Source: Burkholderiales bacterium (GTDB taxonomy: Bacteria > Pseudomonadota > Gammaproteobacteria > Burkholderiales > Burkholderiaceae_C). Taken from it: 54,460 nucleotides of DNA. How positions within the stretch are numbered: the stretch's first letter is position 1; each line of letters starts with the position of its first letter. Under the pieces are notes generated by a model. That model did no database searches. It was not told where the DNA came from and saw only the letters and a list, made by a program, of their open reading frames with translations. Of this stretch, positions 41,526 to 49,835 are shown in pieces. The stretch is from contig JACRBA010000022.1 in NCBI GenBank assembly GCA_016213265.1, positions 1-54,460 of the forward strand, in the 5' to 3' direction. The position numbers were made by a program, and so were the translations under genes.

Positions 41526-43115
41526 TCAGTGCCTGAAATGGCGGGTGCCGGTGAGCACCATCGCGATGCCGCGCTCGTCGGCGGCGGCGATCACTTCGTC
41601 GTCGCGCATGGAGCCGCCCGGGTGAATGACGCAGGTGGCGCCGGCGTCGACCACCACGTCCAGGCCGTCGCGGAACGGGAAGAACGCGTCGCTGGCCACG
41701 GCCGTGCCCTGCAGCGACAGGCCGGCGGCCTGGGCCTTGATGCTGGCAATGCGGGCGGAATCGAGCCGGCTCATCTGGCCCGCGCCCACGCCGTAGGTCA
41801 TGCCGTCCTTGCAGAACACGATGGCGTTGCTCTTGACGAAGCGCGCCACGGTCCAGGCGAAGCGCAGGTCCTGCAGCTGCTGGGCCGTGGGCTGACGCTT
41901 CGTGACGACCTTCAGCTCACCCACCACGTCGACGTTGTCGGCCGACTGCAGCAGCAGGCCGCCGCCCACGCGCTTGAAGTCGAGCGCATTGACGGCGCCG
42001 CTGAAGGGCACCTCGAGCAGGCGCACATTCGTCTTGCTGGCATAGGCATCGCGCGCGGCCGGCGTGATCTGCGGCGCGATCGCCACCTCGACGAAGTGCT
42101 TGCGCTCGTGGATGGCGGCCACCACGTCGGCGTCCAGCGGCCGGTTGAACGCGATGATGCCGCCGAAGGCGCTGGTGGGGTCGGTCTTGAACGCCTTTTC
42201 GTAGGCTTCCAGCAGGGTGGCGCCCACCGCCACACCGCACGGGTTGGCGTGCTTCACGATCACGCAGGCCGGCACGTCGAAGGCCTTCACGCACTCCCAG
42301 GCCGCGTCGGCGTCGGCGATGTTGTTGAAGCTCAGTTCCTTGCCCTGGATCTGCGTCCAGCCAGCGAGCAGGCCCGGCGCCACCTGCGCCTCGCGGTAGA
42401 ACGCGGCGCTCTGGTGGGGGTTCTCGCCGTAGCGCATGCCCTGCACCTTGTGCAGTTGCAGGTTGAACACGGCCGGGTACTCGGCGCGGGCGGGTACCTC
42501 GGCCGTGCGCTCCTCGGCGCCGGCTTCCAGGGCGGTGAGGTAGTTGGCGATCATGCCGTCGTAGGCGGCGGTGTGCGCGAACACCTTCTTGGCCAGCATG
42601 AACTTGGTGGCGCGGGTGAGCCGCTGGCCGCCCGAGGCCTGCAGCTCGGCGAGCACCCGCGGGTAGTCGGCCGGGTCGATGACCACACCCACGTCCTGCC
42701 AGTTCTTGGCCGCGGCGCGCAGCATGGCGGGGCCGCCGATGTCGATGTTCTCGATGGCGTCGTCCAGCGTGCAGTCGGCCTTGGCCGTGGCCTGCGCGAA
42801 GGGGTAGAGGTTGATCACCAGCAGGTCGATGGTGTCGATGCCGTGCGCCTGCAGGGCGGCCATGTGCTCGGGCAGGTCGCGCCGGGCCAGCAGCCCGCCG
42901 TGCACGCGCGGGTGCAGCGTCTTCACACGGCCGTCGAGCATCTCGGGAAAGCCGGTGACCTCGCTCACCTCGGTGACGGGCAGGCCGGCGCCGGCCAGCA
43001 GTTTGGCGGTGCCGCCGGTGGACAGCAGGCGGATGCCGTGGCCGTGCAGGGCCTGGGCGAGTTCAACGATGCCGGTCTTGTCGGAGACCGAGAGCAGGGC
43101 GGTGAGTCGGGTCAT
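41526..43115 (-). CDS. purH: Bifunctional AICAR transformylase / IMP cyclohydrolase
   Basis: PurH carries out the last two steps of IMP synthesis. The 529-residue protein has an N-terminal IMP cyclohydrolase (MGS-like) domain (about 1-150; [44 protein letters not shown]). A C-terminal AICAR transformylase domain (about 200-529) shows [22 protein letters not shown] and [21 protein letters not shown] is also typical. It lies downstream of fis in the same direction (64 bp), and dusB precedes fis, so the order is dusB, fis, purH. Two GC-rich repeats follow the stop codon. Confidence 0.97.
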   Translation of the reverse strand: MTRLTALLSVSDKTGIVELAQALHGHGIRLLSTGGTAKLLAGAGLPVTEVSEVTGFPEMLDGRVKTLHPRVHGGLLARRDLPEHMAALQAHGIDTIDLLVINLYPFAQATAKADCTLDDAIENIDIGGPAMLRAAAKNWQDVGVVIDPADYPRVLAELQASGGQRLTRATKFMLAKKVFAHTAAYDGMIANYLTALEAGAEERTAEVPARAEYPAVFNLQLHKVQGMRYGENPHQSAAFYREAQVAPGLLAGWTQIQGKELSFNNIADADAAWECVKAFDVPACVIVKHANPCGVAVGATLLEAYEKAFKTDPTSAFGGIIAFNRPLDADVVAAIHERKHFVEVAIAPQITPAARDAYASKTNVRLLEVPFSGAVNALDFKRVGGGLLLQSADNVDVVGELKVVTKRQPTAQQLQDLRFAWTVARFVKSNAIVFCKDGMTYGVGAGQMSRLDSARIASIKAQAAGLSLQGTAVASDAFFPFRDGLDVVVDAGATCVIHPGGSMRDDEVIAAADERGIAMVLTGTRHFRH

Positions 43116-43179
43116 GGTGGAGGCGGAGAGTGAAGGGCGAAAACGTGCCGTCCGGCGGTGCGGCGGCGGGGCTGTCGGA

Positions 43180-43413
43180 CTAGACCAGCTGGTGCTCGAG
43201 CAGCTTGCGGCGCAGGGTGTTGCGGTTGATGCCCAGCCACTCGGCCGCCTTGCTCTGGTTGCCGCCGGCCTGCTGCATCACCACGTCCAGCAGCGGCTTT
43301 TCCACCGTGCGGATCACCATGTCGTGCAGCGAATGCGGCTCGGCGCCGTCCAGGTCCTTGAAGTACTGCGTCAGGGTCTCGCGGACGCAGTCCTCGATGC
43401 TTTTCTTGCTCAT
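43180..43413 (-). CDS. fis: Fis-family nucleoid-associated DNA-binding protein
   Basis: This small nucleoid protein of 77 residues has the C-terminal Fis helix-turn-helix [20 protein letters not shown] and the preceding dimerisation helices ([24 protein letters not shown]). Fis bends DNA and activates growth-linked promoters. The version here is shorter at the N-terminus than E. coli Fis, as is usual for beta-proteobacteria. The ATG at 43413 gives the family start [10 protein letters not shown]. It follows dusB by 80 bp, the classical dus-fis arrangement, and precedes purH. Confidence 0.94.
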   Translation of the reverse strand: MSKKSIEDCVRETLTQYFKDLDGAEPHSLHDMVIRTVEKPLLDVVMQQAGGNQSKAAEWLGINRNTLRRKLLEHQLV

Positions 43414-43493
43414 GCGAAGGGGTGGCTGCGTGCCGCCGGCAGCGAGGGTGCGCCTGGCCGGCGCGCCGCGCGCACCGGACAGGCGCACGCGTG

Positions 43494-44570
43494 TCAGGCG
43501 GAAAGGGTGAAGTGGTCGGGGTTGGCCGCCGCGGGCACGGGAAGGCGCTCGTGGTGGTCGGCAAGGTGGTCGAAGAAGCGGGTCACCGCGTGCCACTGGG
43601 CATCGGCGTCGTCGAGCGTGTTCATGGCTGCGCGGAAGGCCTCGCCCCCGGGCAGGGCGCGCACGGCCCAGCCGATGTGCTTGCGTGCGCTGCGCACGCC
43701 GCTGGCCTCGCCGTACAGGCGGTAGTGGTCGCTCAGGTGTTCGGTCAGCCAGCGCTGCACGTCACGCGTGGCGGGCGCTGGCCGGTGTGTGCCATGCGCG
43801 AGGTAGTGGGCGATGTCGGCGAAGATCCACGGCCGGCCCTGGGCCGCGCGGCCCACCATGACGGCGTCGCAGCCGGTGGTCCGCAGCACCTCGGCGGCGC
43901 GCTCGGGCGTGTCGATGTCGCCGTTGGCCACCACGGGGATGCGCAGCGCCGCCTTGATGGCCGCCACGGTGTCGTGTTCGGCCTGGCCGCCATAGCCCTG
44001 TTCGCGCGTGCGTCCGTGCACGGTGACCATCGCCACGCCGGCACTTTCAGCGGCCCTGGCGATGGTCAGCGCATTGCGCTCGGTGGCGCACCAGCCAGTG
44101 CGCATCTTGAGCGTGACGGGCACGCCGCGCGGCGCACAGGCCGCCACGACCGCCTCGACGATGGCCAGGGCGCCCGCCTCGTCGCGCATCAGCGCCGAGC
44201 CGGCCCAGGTGTTGCACACCTTCTTGGCCGGGCAGCCCATGTTGATGTCGATGATCTGGGCGCCGCGGTCGATGTTGTAGGCGGCCGCCTCGGCCATCAT
44301 CGCGGGCTCGGTGCCGGCGATCTGCACGGCGATGGGGCCCGGCTCGCCCTCGTGGTTGGCGCGGCGCGAGGTCGTGAGCGAATCCCAGAGCTCGCGCTTG
44401 GAGGTGACCATCTCGCTGACCGCGTGGCCCGCGCCCAGGCGCCGGCACAGCTGCCGGAAGGGCCGGTCCGTCACCCCCGCCATCGGCGCGACGAACAGGT
44501 TGTTCGCCAGCCGGTGCGGCCCGATGTGCACGGGCCGCAGCAGGGTGGGGGACGAGGGGGCGGGCGACAT
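43494..44570 (-). CDS. dusB: tRNA-dihydrouridine synthase B
   Basis: This FMN-dependent enzyme reduces uridines in the tRNA D-loop. The 358-residue TIM-barrel protein has the typical N-terminus GPHRLANNLFVAPMAGVTDRPFR and the catalytic Cys region INMGCPAKKVCNTWAGSALMRD. HGRTREQGYGG, VANGDIDTP and MVGRAAQGRPWIF are FMN and substrate sites. A C-terminal helical domain follows. It is the first gene of the dusB-fis unit, which is conserved in proteobacteria and supports the DusB rather than DusA or DusC assignment. Confidence 0.95.
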   Translation of the reverse strand: MSPAPSSPTLLRPVHIGPHRLANNLFVAPMAGVTDRPFRQLCRRLGAGHAVSEMVTSKRELWDSLTTSRRANHEGEPGPIAVQIAGTEPAMMAEAAAYNIDRGAQIIDINMGCPAKKVCNTWAGSALMRDEAGALAIVEAVVAACAPRGVPVTLKMRTGWCATERNALTIARAAESAGVAMVTVHGRTREQGYGGQAEHDTVAAIKAALRIPVVANGDIDTPERAAEVLRTTGCDAVMVGRAAQGRPWIFADIAHYLAHGTHRPAPATRDVQRWLTEHLSDHYRLYGEASGVRSARKHIGWAVRALPGGEAFRAAMNTLDDADAQWHAVTRFFDHLADHHERLPVPAAANPDHFTLSA

Positions 44571-44633
44571 CGGCTGCTCAAAAAGAAGGCAGCGATTCTA
44601 CCGGGCGCCTCCTGCGGCACCGGTGCGGCCCGC

Positions 44634-45461
44634 TCAGGGCTTGCCGTTCTGCTGCTTGCGCCAGGTGGCGATGGCGCGCTCCATGAAGCCGGCCATGATG
44701 GTCTTGTCGCGCTGCAGCTTGTACAGCGCGCGGGCGATGCGGCCACGCAGCTCCGGCGTGTTGCACGCCGAACGGTGCGACATCGTGACGTACAGGTTCT
44801 CGCGCGCCACGGGCTCGCCGAGCATCTTCACGTCGGTGATGTTGCGCCGGGCAAGGAAGGCCTGCGCCGGGTAGTCCTCGTACACGAGGTAGTCGGCGCG
44901 CCGGTTCTGCACGATCTGGATGGCCTGCTCCAGGCTGGCCACCTGGTTGATGCGCAGCTTGTCCCGGGCGTAGCGGTCGAACTCCTCGCCGAAGCTGTTG
45001 TTGATCACCGTGACGCCCTGCCGGCCGACGAGGTCGTTCCAGCGCCGGAACCTCATGCCGCTGTCGTCGCCGCGCGTCCAGATCACCGAGCGCGTCTCGT
45101 AGAAGGCCGGGTGGAAGTAGTCCATGTACTCGGTGCGCGGCAGCGTGAAGAAGGCGCCGGCGATCATGTCCAGGTGGCCCAGCCGGGTCTCCTCCTGCAC
45201 GCGGCCCCAGGGCCCGCTGTACTGCACCTCGATGGGCACGCCGATCTCGCGCGCGAGCCACTGTGTCATGTCGGCATTGGCGCCGATGAGGCGGTTCTCG
45301 TCGGTGGGATCGCGCCAGAGGTAGGGCGGGTACTCCGGGTTGCCCGAGGCCACGAGCTGGGTGCAGCCCTGTGCCCGGGCGGGGCTGGCCAAGGGCAGCC
45401 CGAGGGTGGCGCCCAGGGCGGCCAGCAGGACGACTCGGCGGTGGCTTGCGGTGCGCGACAT
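44634..45461 (-). CDS. Periplasmic substrate-binding protein, amino-acid (SBP_bac_3) type
   Basis: The 275-residue secreted protein has a signal peptide (VVLLAALGATLGLPLASPARAQ) followed by an SBP_bac_3 domain: NPEYPPYLW, GANADMTQWLAREIG, EETRLGHLDMIAGAFFTLPR and LEQAIQIVQNRRADYLVYE. The last part ends in a helix (GFMERAIATWRKQQ). No ABC permease or ATPase genes adjoin, so it is an orphan or acts with a distant system. Such proteins can also serve as signalling inputs. The ATG at 45461 gives the signal peptide. The ligand is unknown. Confidence 0.87.
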   Translation of the reverse strand: MSRTASHRRVVLLAALGATLGLPLASPARAQGCTQLVASGNPEYPPYLWRDPTDENRLIGANADMTQWLAREIGVPIEVQYSGPWGRVQEETRLGHLDMIAGAFFTLPRTEYMDYFHPAFYETRSVIWTRGDDSGMRFRRWNDLVGRQGVTVINNSFGEEFDRYARDKLRINQVASLEQAIQIVQNRRADYLVYEDYPAQAFLARRNITDVKMLGEPVARENLYVTMSHRSACNTPELRGRIARALYKLQRDKTIMAGFMERAIATWRKQQNGKP

Positions 45462-45546
45462 GGAGACCTCGGCTAACGTGGCGGGCGGGCAGGGCATGGC
45501 CATGCCCCGGCGCGATTGTGGCCCTCGGCCACCATAATCGGCCACG

Positions 45547-46053
45547 ATGGAATCGAGCATCCTGTCATGGGTGGAGCATCTGCTGGCGGCCCTGGCGGTG
45601 CCCAAGCTGGGCCTCACGGCGGTCTTCCTGATCTCGGTGCTGTCGGCCACGCTGCTGCCCCTGGGCTCGGAGTTCGCCGTGATCGGGCTGGTCAAGCTCG
45701 ATCCGGCCCTGTTCTGGCCGGCGGTGGCTGTCGCCACGGTCGGCAACACCGTGGGCGGGGGCATCAGCTGGTGGATGGGCTATGGCGCTGAACGGGCGTA
45801 CGAGCATCTGCGCCACCGTCCGCCCCATGAGGCGCGCGCGCTGCAATGGCTGCAGCGCTTCGGCCCCAAGGCCTGCCTGCTGAGCTGGCTGCCCGCAGTG
45901 GGCGACCCGCTCTGCGCGGTGGCGGGCTGGCTCAAGCTGCCCTTCTGGCCCTGCCTGCTGTACATGGCCATCGGCAAGTTCGCCCGCTACGTCACGATGA
46001 CGGCTGCCCTGCTCTGGTGGTTCCCGGGCGAGCTGCACTGGCCGGCCAGCTGA
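45547..46053 (+). CDS. YqaA/DedA-like (SNARE-associated family) small membrane protein
   Basis: This membrane protein of 168 residues has about four hydrophobic segments. The VGNTVGGGISWWMGYGAERAYEHL segment and the later FGPKACLLSWLPAVGDPLCAVAGWLKLPFW block are typical of YqaA-type DedA homologues. In DedA proteins these correspond to the re-entrant helical region and its conserved acidic and Arg/Pro residues. DedA relatives are linked to lipid flipping and proton-motive-force maintenance, but YqaA itself is uncharacterised. It stands alone between a divergent binding-protein gene and the carboxypeptidase gene. Confidence 0.85.
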   Translation: MESSILSWVEHLLAALAVPKLGLTAVFLISVLSATLLPLGSEFAVIGLVKLDPALFWPAVAVATVGNTVGGGISWWMGYGAERAYEHLRHRPPHEARALQWLQRFGPKACLLSWLPAVGDPLCAVAGWLKLPFWPCLLYMAIGKFARYVTMTAALLWWFPGELHWPAS

Positions 46054-46186
46054 GCCGGCTTGGCAGCCGCCATCCCCCATCGGGGGGTGGCGAAAGCCCG
46101 CTGGCGGCCGGAACCCGGCGGCGGACAATCGGTCCCACCCCCTTTCCTCGTCCAACGCCGCGGCCCACCGGCCCCCGGCTGCCCCC

Positions 46187-47680
46187 ATGCCCTCCGCGAC
46201 CCCGCACTACGACGCGCTCAGCCACCGCTACACGCGCATCCACCGTTTCAACCACCTGCAGCAGATCGCGTACTGGGACCTGGCCGCCAACATGCCGCCC
46301 AAGGGCCATGCCGCGCGCGCGGACGCGCTGGCCGAGATCACCGGCCTGCTGCACCAGATGCGCACCGACGCGGCGCTCGGTGAGCAGCTTGCCGCGGCCG
46401 CCGCGGAGCCACTGGACGCACTGCAGGCGGCCAATCTGCGCGAGATACGGCGGCAGTGGCTCACCGCCACGGCCTTGCCCCAGGCGCTGGTCGAGCAACG
46501 CAGCCGGGTCACCAGCGCCTGCGAGCACGCCTGGCGCCAGCAGCGCCCGGCCAACGACTGGGCGGGTTTCCTGCCCAACCTGGAGGCCGTGCTGGCGGTC
46601 ACGCGCGAATGTGCCCAGCGCCTGTCCGATGCCACCGGCCTGGCACCCTACGACGCCCTGATGGACCAGTACGAGCCGGGCACCACCAGCGCCCAGGTCG
46701 AGTCGGTGTTCACCGACCTGCGCACCTGGCTGCCGGGGCTCATCCAGCGCGTGGCCGACAAGCAGTCGCGCGAGGCGGTGCTCAGCCCGCACGGCCCTTT
46801 CCCGGTGGCGGCGCAACGCGCACTGTGCGAGCGGGTGATGGGGCTGCTCGGCTTCGATTTCGACGCGGGCCGGCTCGATGTGAGCGCGCACCCGTTCTCC
46901 GGCGGTGTGCCGGAGGACGTGCGCCTGACCACGCGCTTCCGCGAGGACGACTTCCTGCAGAGCCTGATGGGCACGGTGCACGAGACGGGCCACGGGCGCT
47001 ACGAGCAGAACCTGCCGCGGGCGCTGCTGGGCCAGCCCGTGGCCGAGGCCCGCTCCATGGCCATCCACGAAAGCCAGAGCCTGGCCTTCGAGATGCAGCT
47101 GGGTGGCCACGCGGGCTTTGCCGCCCTGCTGTCGCCGCTGCTGGTGGAGGCCTTCGGCGACCAGGCCGCGTTCATGCCGGGCAACCTGCACCGGCTGCTC
47201 ACCCGCGTGAAGCCGGGCCTGATCCGCGTGGACGCCGACGAGGTGACCTACCCGGCGCACGTCATCCTGCGCTTCGACATCGAGCGGGCGCTGATCGCAG
47301 GCGAGGCAGAGGCCGCCGACATCCCCGCGCTGTGGGACGCGTCCATGCAGGAGCTGCTGGGCATCGACACCCGCGGCAACTTCACCGACGGCCCGATGCA
47401 GGACGTGCACTGGCCGGAAGGCATGTTCGGCTATTTCCCCTGCTACACGCTGGGCGCCATGTACGCCGCGCAGTGGTTCGCTGCCATGCGGCGCCAGCTG
47501 CCCGAGCTGGACGCTCGGCTGATGGCCGGCGACCTGGCACCGGTGTTCGGCTGGCTGAAGGAGCAGATCTGGCAGCAGGGCAGCCGCTGGACGACGGAGG
47601 AGCTCGCCCGCCGGGTCAGCGGCGAGCCGCTCAACCCGGCGCACTTCCGTGCGCATCTGGAGGCGCGTTACCTCGGCTGA
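46187..47680 (+). CDS. Carboxypeptidase Taq (M32) family metallocarboxypeptidase
   Basis: This cytoplasmic zinc carboxypeptidase of 497 residues removes C-terminal residues from peptides. The zinc motif is HETGH (His265, Glu266, His269), followed by the M32 HES motif in AIHESQSLAFE (Glu as third ligand). Further family blocks are HPFSGGVPEDVRLTTRF, LRFDIERALI and the C-terminal YFPCYTLGAMYAAQ with GxxR. The protein is all-helical, as expected, and its length is typical. The neighbours (YqaA-like upstream, convergent patatin gene 25 bp beyond its stop) give no functional hint. Confidence 0.95.
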   Translation: MPSATPHYDALSHRYTRIHRFNHLQQIAYWDLAANMPPKGHAARADALAEITGLLHQMRTDAALGEQLAAAAAEPLDALQAANLREIRRQWLTATALPQALVEQRSRVTSACEHAWRQQRPANDWAGFLPNLEAVLAVTRECAQRLSDATGLAPYDALMDQYEPGTTSAQVESVFTDLRTWLPGLIQRVADKQSREAVLSPHGPFPVAAQRALCERVMGLLGFDFDAGRLDVSAHPFSGGVPEDVRLTTRFREDDFLQSLMGTVHETGHGRYEQNLPRALLGQPVAEARSMAIHESQSLAFEMQLGGHAGFAALLSPLLVEAFGDQAAFMPGNLHRLLTRVKPGLIRVDADEVTYPAHVILRFDIERALIAGEAEAADIPALWDASMQELLGIDTRGNFTDGPMQDVHWPEGMFGYFPCYTLGAMYAAQWFAAMRRQLPELDARLMAGDLAPVFGWLKEQIWQQGSRWTTEELARRVSGEPLNPAHFRAHLEARYLG

Positions 47681-47704
47681 CGCCGCATGGCGGCGGCCAT
47701 CGCC

Positions 47705-48964
47705 TCAGCGGGCGTGGCCGCGGCGCTCCACCAGCGCGGGCGCGCGCTCGCGCACCCGCGCCTCGAGCTGGTCGAGCACATGGTGCAGCCGCTCGGCCAG
47801 GTCGTTGCCCGAGCGGCGCAGGGCCAGCTTGGGCAGCAGCCGCCGCTCGCGCATGAGCACGTCGGCATCCAGGGGCACGCCGTGGGCGGCGAACACCGGC
47901 GCCAGCTCGGCGCTGCGCGCGCGCAGCAGCCGGCGTGTCTGGCCATAGGCGTGCTCGGCCAGCTCGCGGCGGCGCTTGTAGCTGAACGTGCCCGCGTGGT
48001 ACAGGCGCGGGTCGTGGTGGTCGGGCTCCAGCAGCACGATGTCGCACCCGGGGTGGCTGCGACGGTAGCCGCGCATGCCCAGCTCCAGGCGCGAATGGAT
48101 GAGCGAGCGGAAGGTTTGGCTCATCACGGCCGGCAGGCCGGCGCTGGCCAGGTGGGGGATGCGCCCTGTGTGTCCCTCGACGGTGGCGCCCGCGCGCTGC
48201 GAGGCGTCGAAGGGCACCAGCGGGTTCAGGCAGATCAGCAGGTCCTGACCCTGGTCGAGCAGCACCGAGGCGTGCATCGTCTTCTTCAGCGCGCCGTCCA
48301 CGTAGTGCCGGCCGTGGATGGCCACGGGCGGGTACAGGCCAGGCAGGGCGGCGCTGGCGATCACGGCGCGGGCGATCGGCGTGTCGTTCCAGCCGGGTAG
48401 GCCGAAGGGCGCCGCCTCGCCGGTGTCCAGGTCGGTGGCCACCACCACCAGCGGCCGCGCGAGCTGGCGGAAATCGTTGGTGCGGCCCGGTGCCGAGAAC
48501 ACCCGTTCCAGCTGGGCCTGCATCGCCTGGTTGTCGAACAGGCCGGTGGGCAGCGTGCCGCCCAGGCGGCCCAGCGCACCCACCAGTGAGGCATCGCCGG
48601 CCAGCCAGTCCCAGCCAGCCCGTGCGGCCATGCCCGGCAGCCGGCGCAGGCGGCGCTGGTACTCGCGCCAGGCGGGGCGGGTGAACAGCCGGGGGTCGAT
48701 GAGGTCGTCGGTGCCGTCGCCGTCAATGAACGCGGCGCACATTTGGCGCGGCGTCATGCCGTTGGCCAGACCGGCCGCGATGAACGCGCCGGCCGACACG
48801 CCCACGTAGGCGTTGAGCTGGGTGAAGTCGAGCCCCGGCAGGGCCTCCTCGAGCGCGCACAGGGCACCGATCTCGTGGATGGCGCCCAGCGGCCCGCCGC
48901 CGGCCAGCGCCAGCGCGATGCGCGCCGGAGCGGGCGGGTTGGCAGGGCGCGACGGGTGGTTCAA
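47705..48964 (-). CDS. Patatin-like phospholipase (RssA/YchK-type)
   Basis: This serine acyl hydrolase has 419 residues. The glycine-rich oxyanion loop ALAGGGPLGAIHEIGAL is followed by the nucleophile elbow VGVSAGAF (Ser57). The dyad Asp is in HYVDGALKKTM. Together they form the Ser-Asp pair of patatins. The C-terminal third is helical and Arg-rich (LELGMRGYRRSHPGCD, YKRRRELAEHAYGQTRRLL). It lies 17 bp downstream of the PhaF-like phasin gene in the same direction. Patatin domains can act as lipases or depolymerases, so a role at lipid or PHA granules is possible but unproven. Confidence 0.9.
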   Translation of the reverse strand: MNHPSRPANPPAPARIALALAGGGPLGAIHEIGALCALEEALPGLDFTQLNAYVGVSAGAFIAAGLANGMTPRQMCAAFIDGDGTDDLIDPRLFTRPAWREYQRRLRRLPGMAARAGWDWLAGDASLVGALGRLGGTLPTGLFDNQAMQAQLERVFSAPGRTNDFRQLARPLVVVATDLDTGEAAPFGLPGWNDTPIARAVIASAALPGLYPPVAIHGRHYVDGALKKTMHASVLLDQGQDLLICLNPLVPFDASQRAGATVEGHTGRIPHLASAGLPAVMSQTFRSLIHSRLELGMRGYRRSHPGCDIVLLEPDHHDPRLYHAGTFSYKRRRELAEHAYGQTRRLLRARSAELAPVFAAHGVPLDADVLMRERRLLPKLALRRSGNDLAERLHHVLDQLEARVRERAPALVERRGHAR

Positions 48965-48981
48965 GTGGCGTCAGCCCGGGA

Positions 48982-49623
48982 TCAGGCGGTCGTGGACTCG
49001 GTGGCCGCGGGGGCCGCCTTGGCCGAGGCCTTGCGTGCGGCCGCCTTGCGCGGCGCCGCCTTGGCCGGGGCGGCCTTCCTGGCGGCGGGCGCTGCGGCCT
49101 TGGCGGCCTTGGTGCGCGGGGCCGCCTTCTTGGCCGCGGGCTTGTCGGCCGCCGGGGCCGCCGCGCGGCGGCTGCGCTTGGGCGCGGGCACGTCGCCGCC
49201 CAGCTTGGCCACGGCGGATGCCAGCGCATCCACGCGCGCGGTCAGCTCGGCCACGTCCTTCGCGGTGGGCACGCCCAGCTTGCCCAGCGCCTTGGCGGTG
49301 CGCGCCTCGAAGATCGATTCGAGCTTGTCCCACGAGGCATTGGCCTTGGTGGTGACCTCGCCGGCCATGGCGCTCATCTTGCCGGTCACTTCGCCCAGCC
49401 GCTCCTCGGCCACGGCCTGGGTGCGGCGCTGCAGGCCCACGCCCTCCTTGACCAGCGCCTCGAACACCTTGCCGCCTTCTTCCTGGGCCTTGGCGAAGGC
49501 GCCCATGCCGGCCAGCCAGATCTGCTGGGCCGAGGCCTTCACGGCGCTGGCCAGCTGGTTGTCCAGCATGCCGGCCGGGGAGGAGGCCTTCTGCTGCGCC
49601 ATCTTCTTGAGCTTCTTGACCAT
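48982..49623 (-). CDS. PHA granule-associated phasin, PhaF-like with histone H1-like tail
   Basis: The 213-residue protein has an N-terminal phasin region (about 15-130; amphipathic helices QIWLAGMGAFAKAQEEGGKVFEALVKEG and a coiled coil). This is followed by Lys/Ala/Pro-rich repeats (KPAAKKAAPRTKAAKAAAPA and further) like those of PhaF, whose tail binds DNA and helps segregate granules. The whole pattern matches the family of poly(hydroxyalkanoate) granule-associated proteins. ATG 49623 was chosen as the family start MVKKLKK. The upstream in-frame extension is Arg-rich and unlikely. The PHA synthase is not in this window. It is divergent from the acyl-CoA reductase gene (212 bp between starts). 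Confidence 0.88.
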   Translation of the reverse strand: MVKKLKKMAQQKASSPAGMLDNQLASAVKASAQQIWLAGMGAFAKAQEEGGKVFEALVKEGVGLQRRTQAVAEERLGEVTGKMSAMAGEVTTKANASWDKLESIFEARTAKALGKLGVPTAKDVAELTARVDALASAVAKLGGDVPAPKRSRRAAAPAADKPAAKKAAPRTKAAKAAAPAARKAAPAKAAPRKAAARKASAKAAPAATESTTA

Positions 49624-49835
49624 GGTCGGGTCCTTCCTCTGTGCGCAGCGGGGTGCGCGTGTTCTTGCGGTCCTTGGCAACACTGCCAGGAGTCAGTGTA
49701 GGCAGCGCGTCTGGAGGCGGCATCCTAAAGCGCTAGGGCGGCGCCTCCATCTGGGGTAAGCGCCGAACGGCCGAGCCGCCGGGGCGCCGCACAATGCTCC
49801 CCCTGTCGTCGTCACGCCCACCTGGAGGAGGCTTC

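Noticed and set aside
39303..43133. Open frame of over 1,250 codons on the plus strand across the UdgX, radical SAM and purH genes
   Set aside because: It is antisense to three conserved genes and crosses the LexA box and both repeats. The composition is that of a GC shadow frame.
48982..49230. Ala/Lys/Pro repeats as a tandem-repeat artefact or separate histone-like gene
   Set aside because: They are in frame with the phasin domain and form the usual PhaF-type tail, so they are part of that gene.
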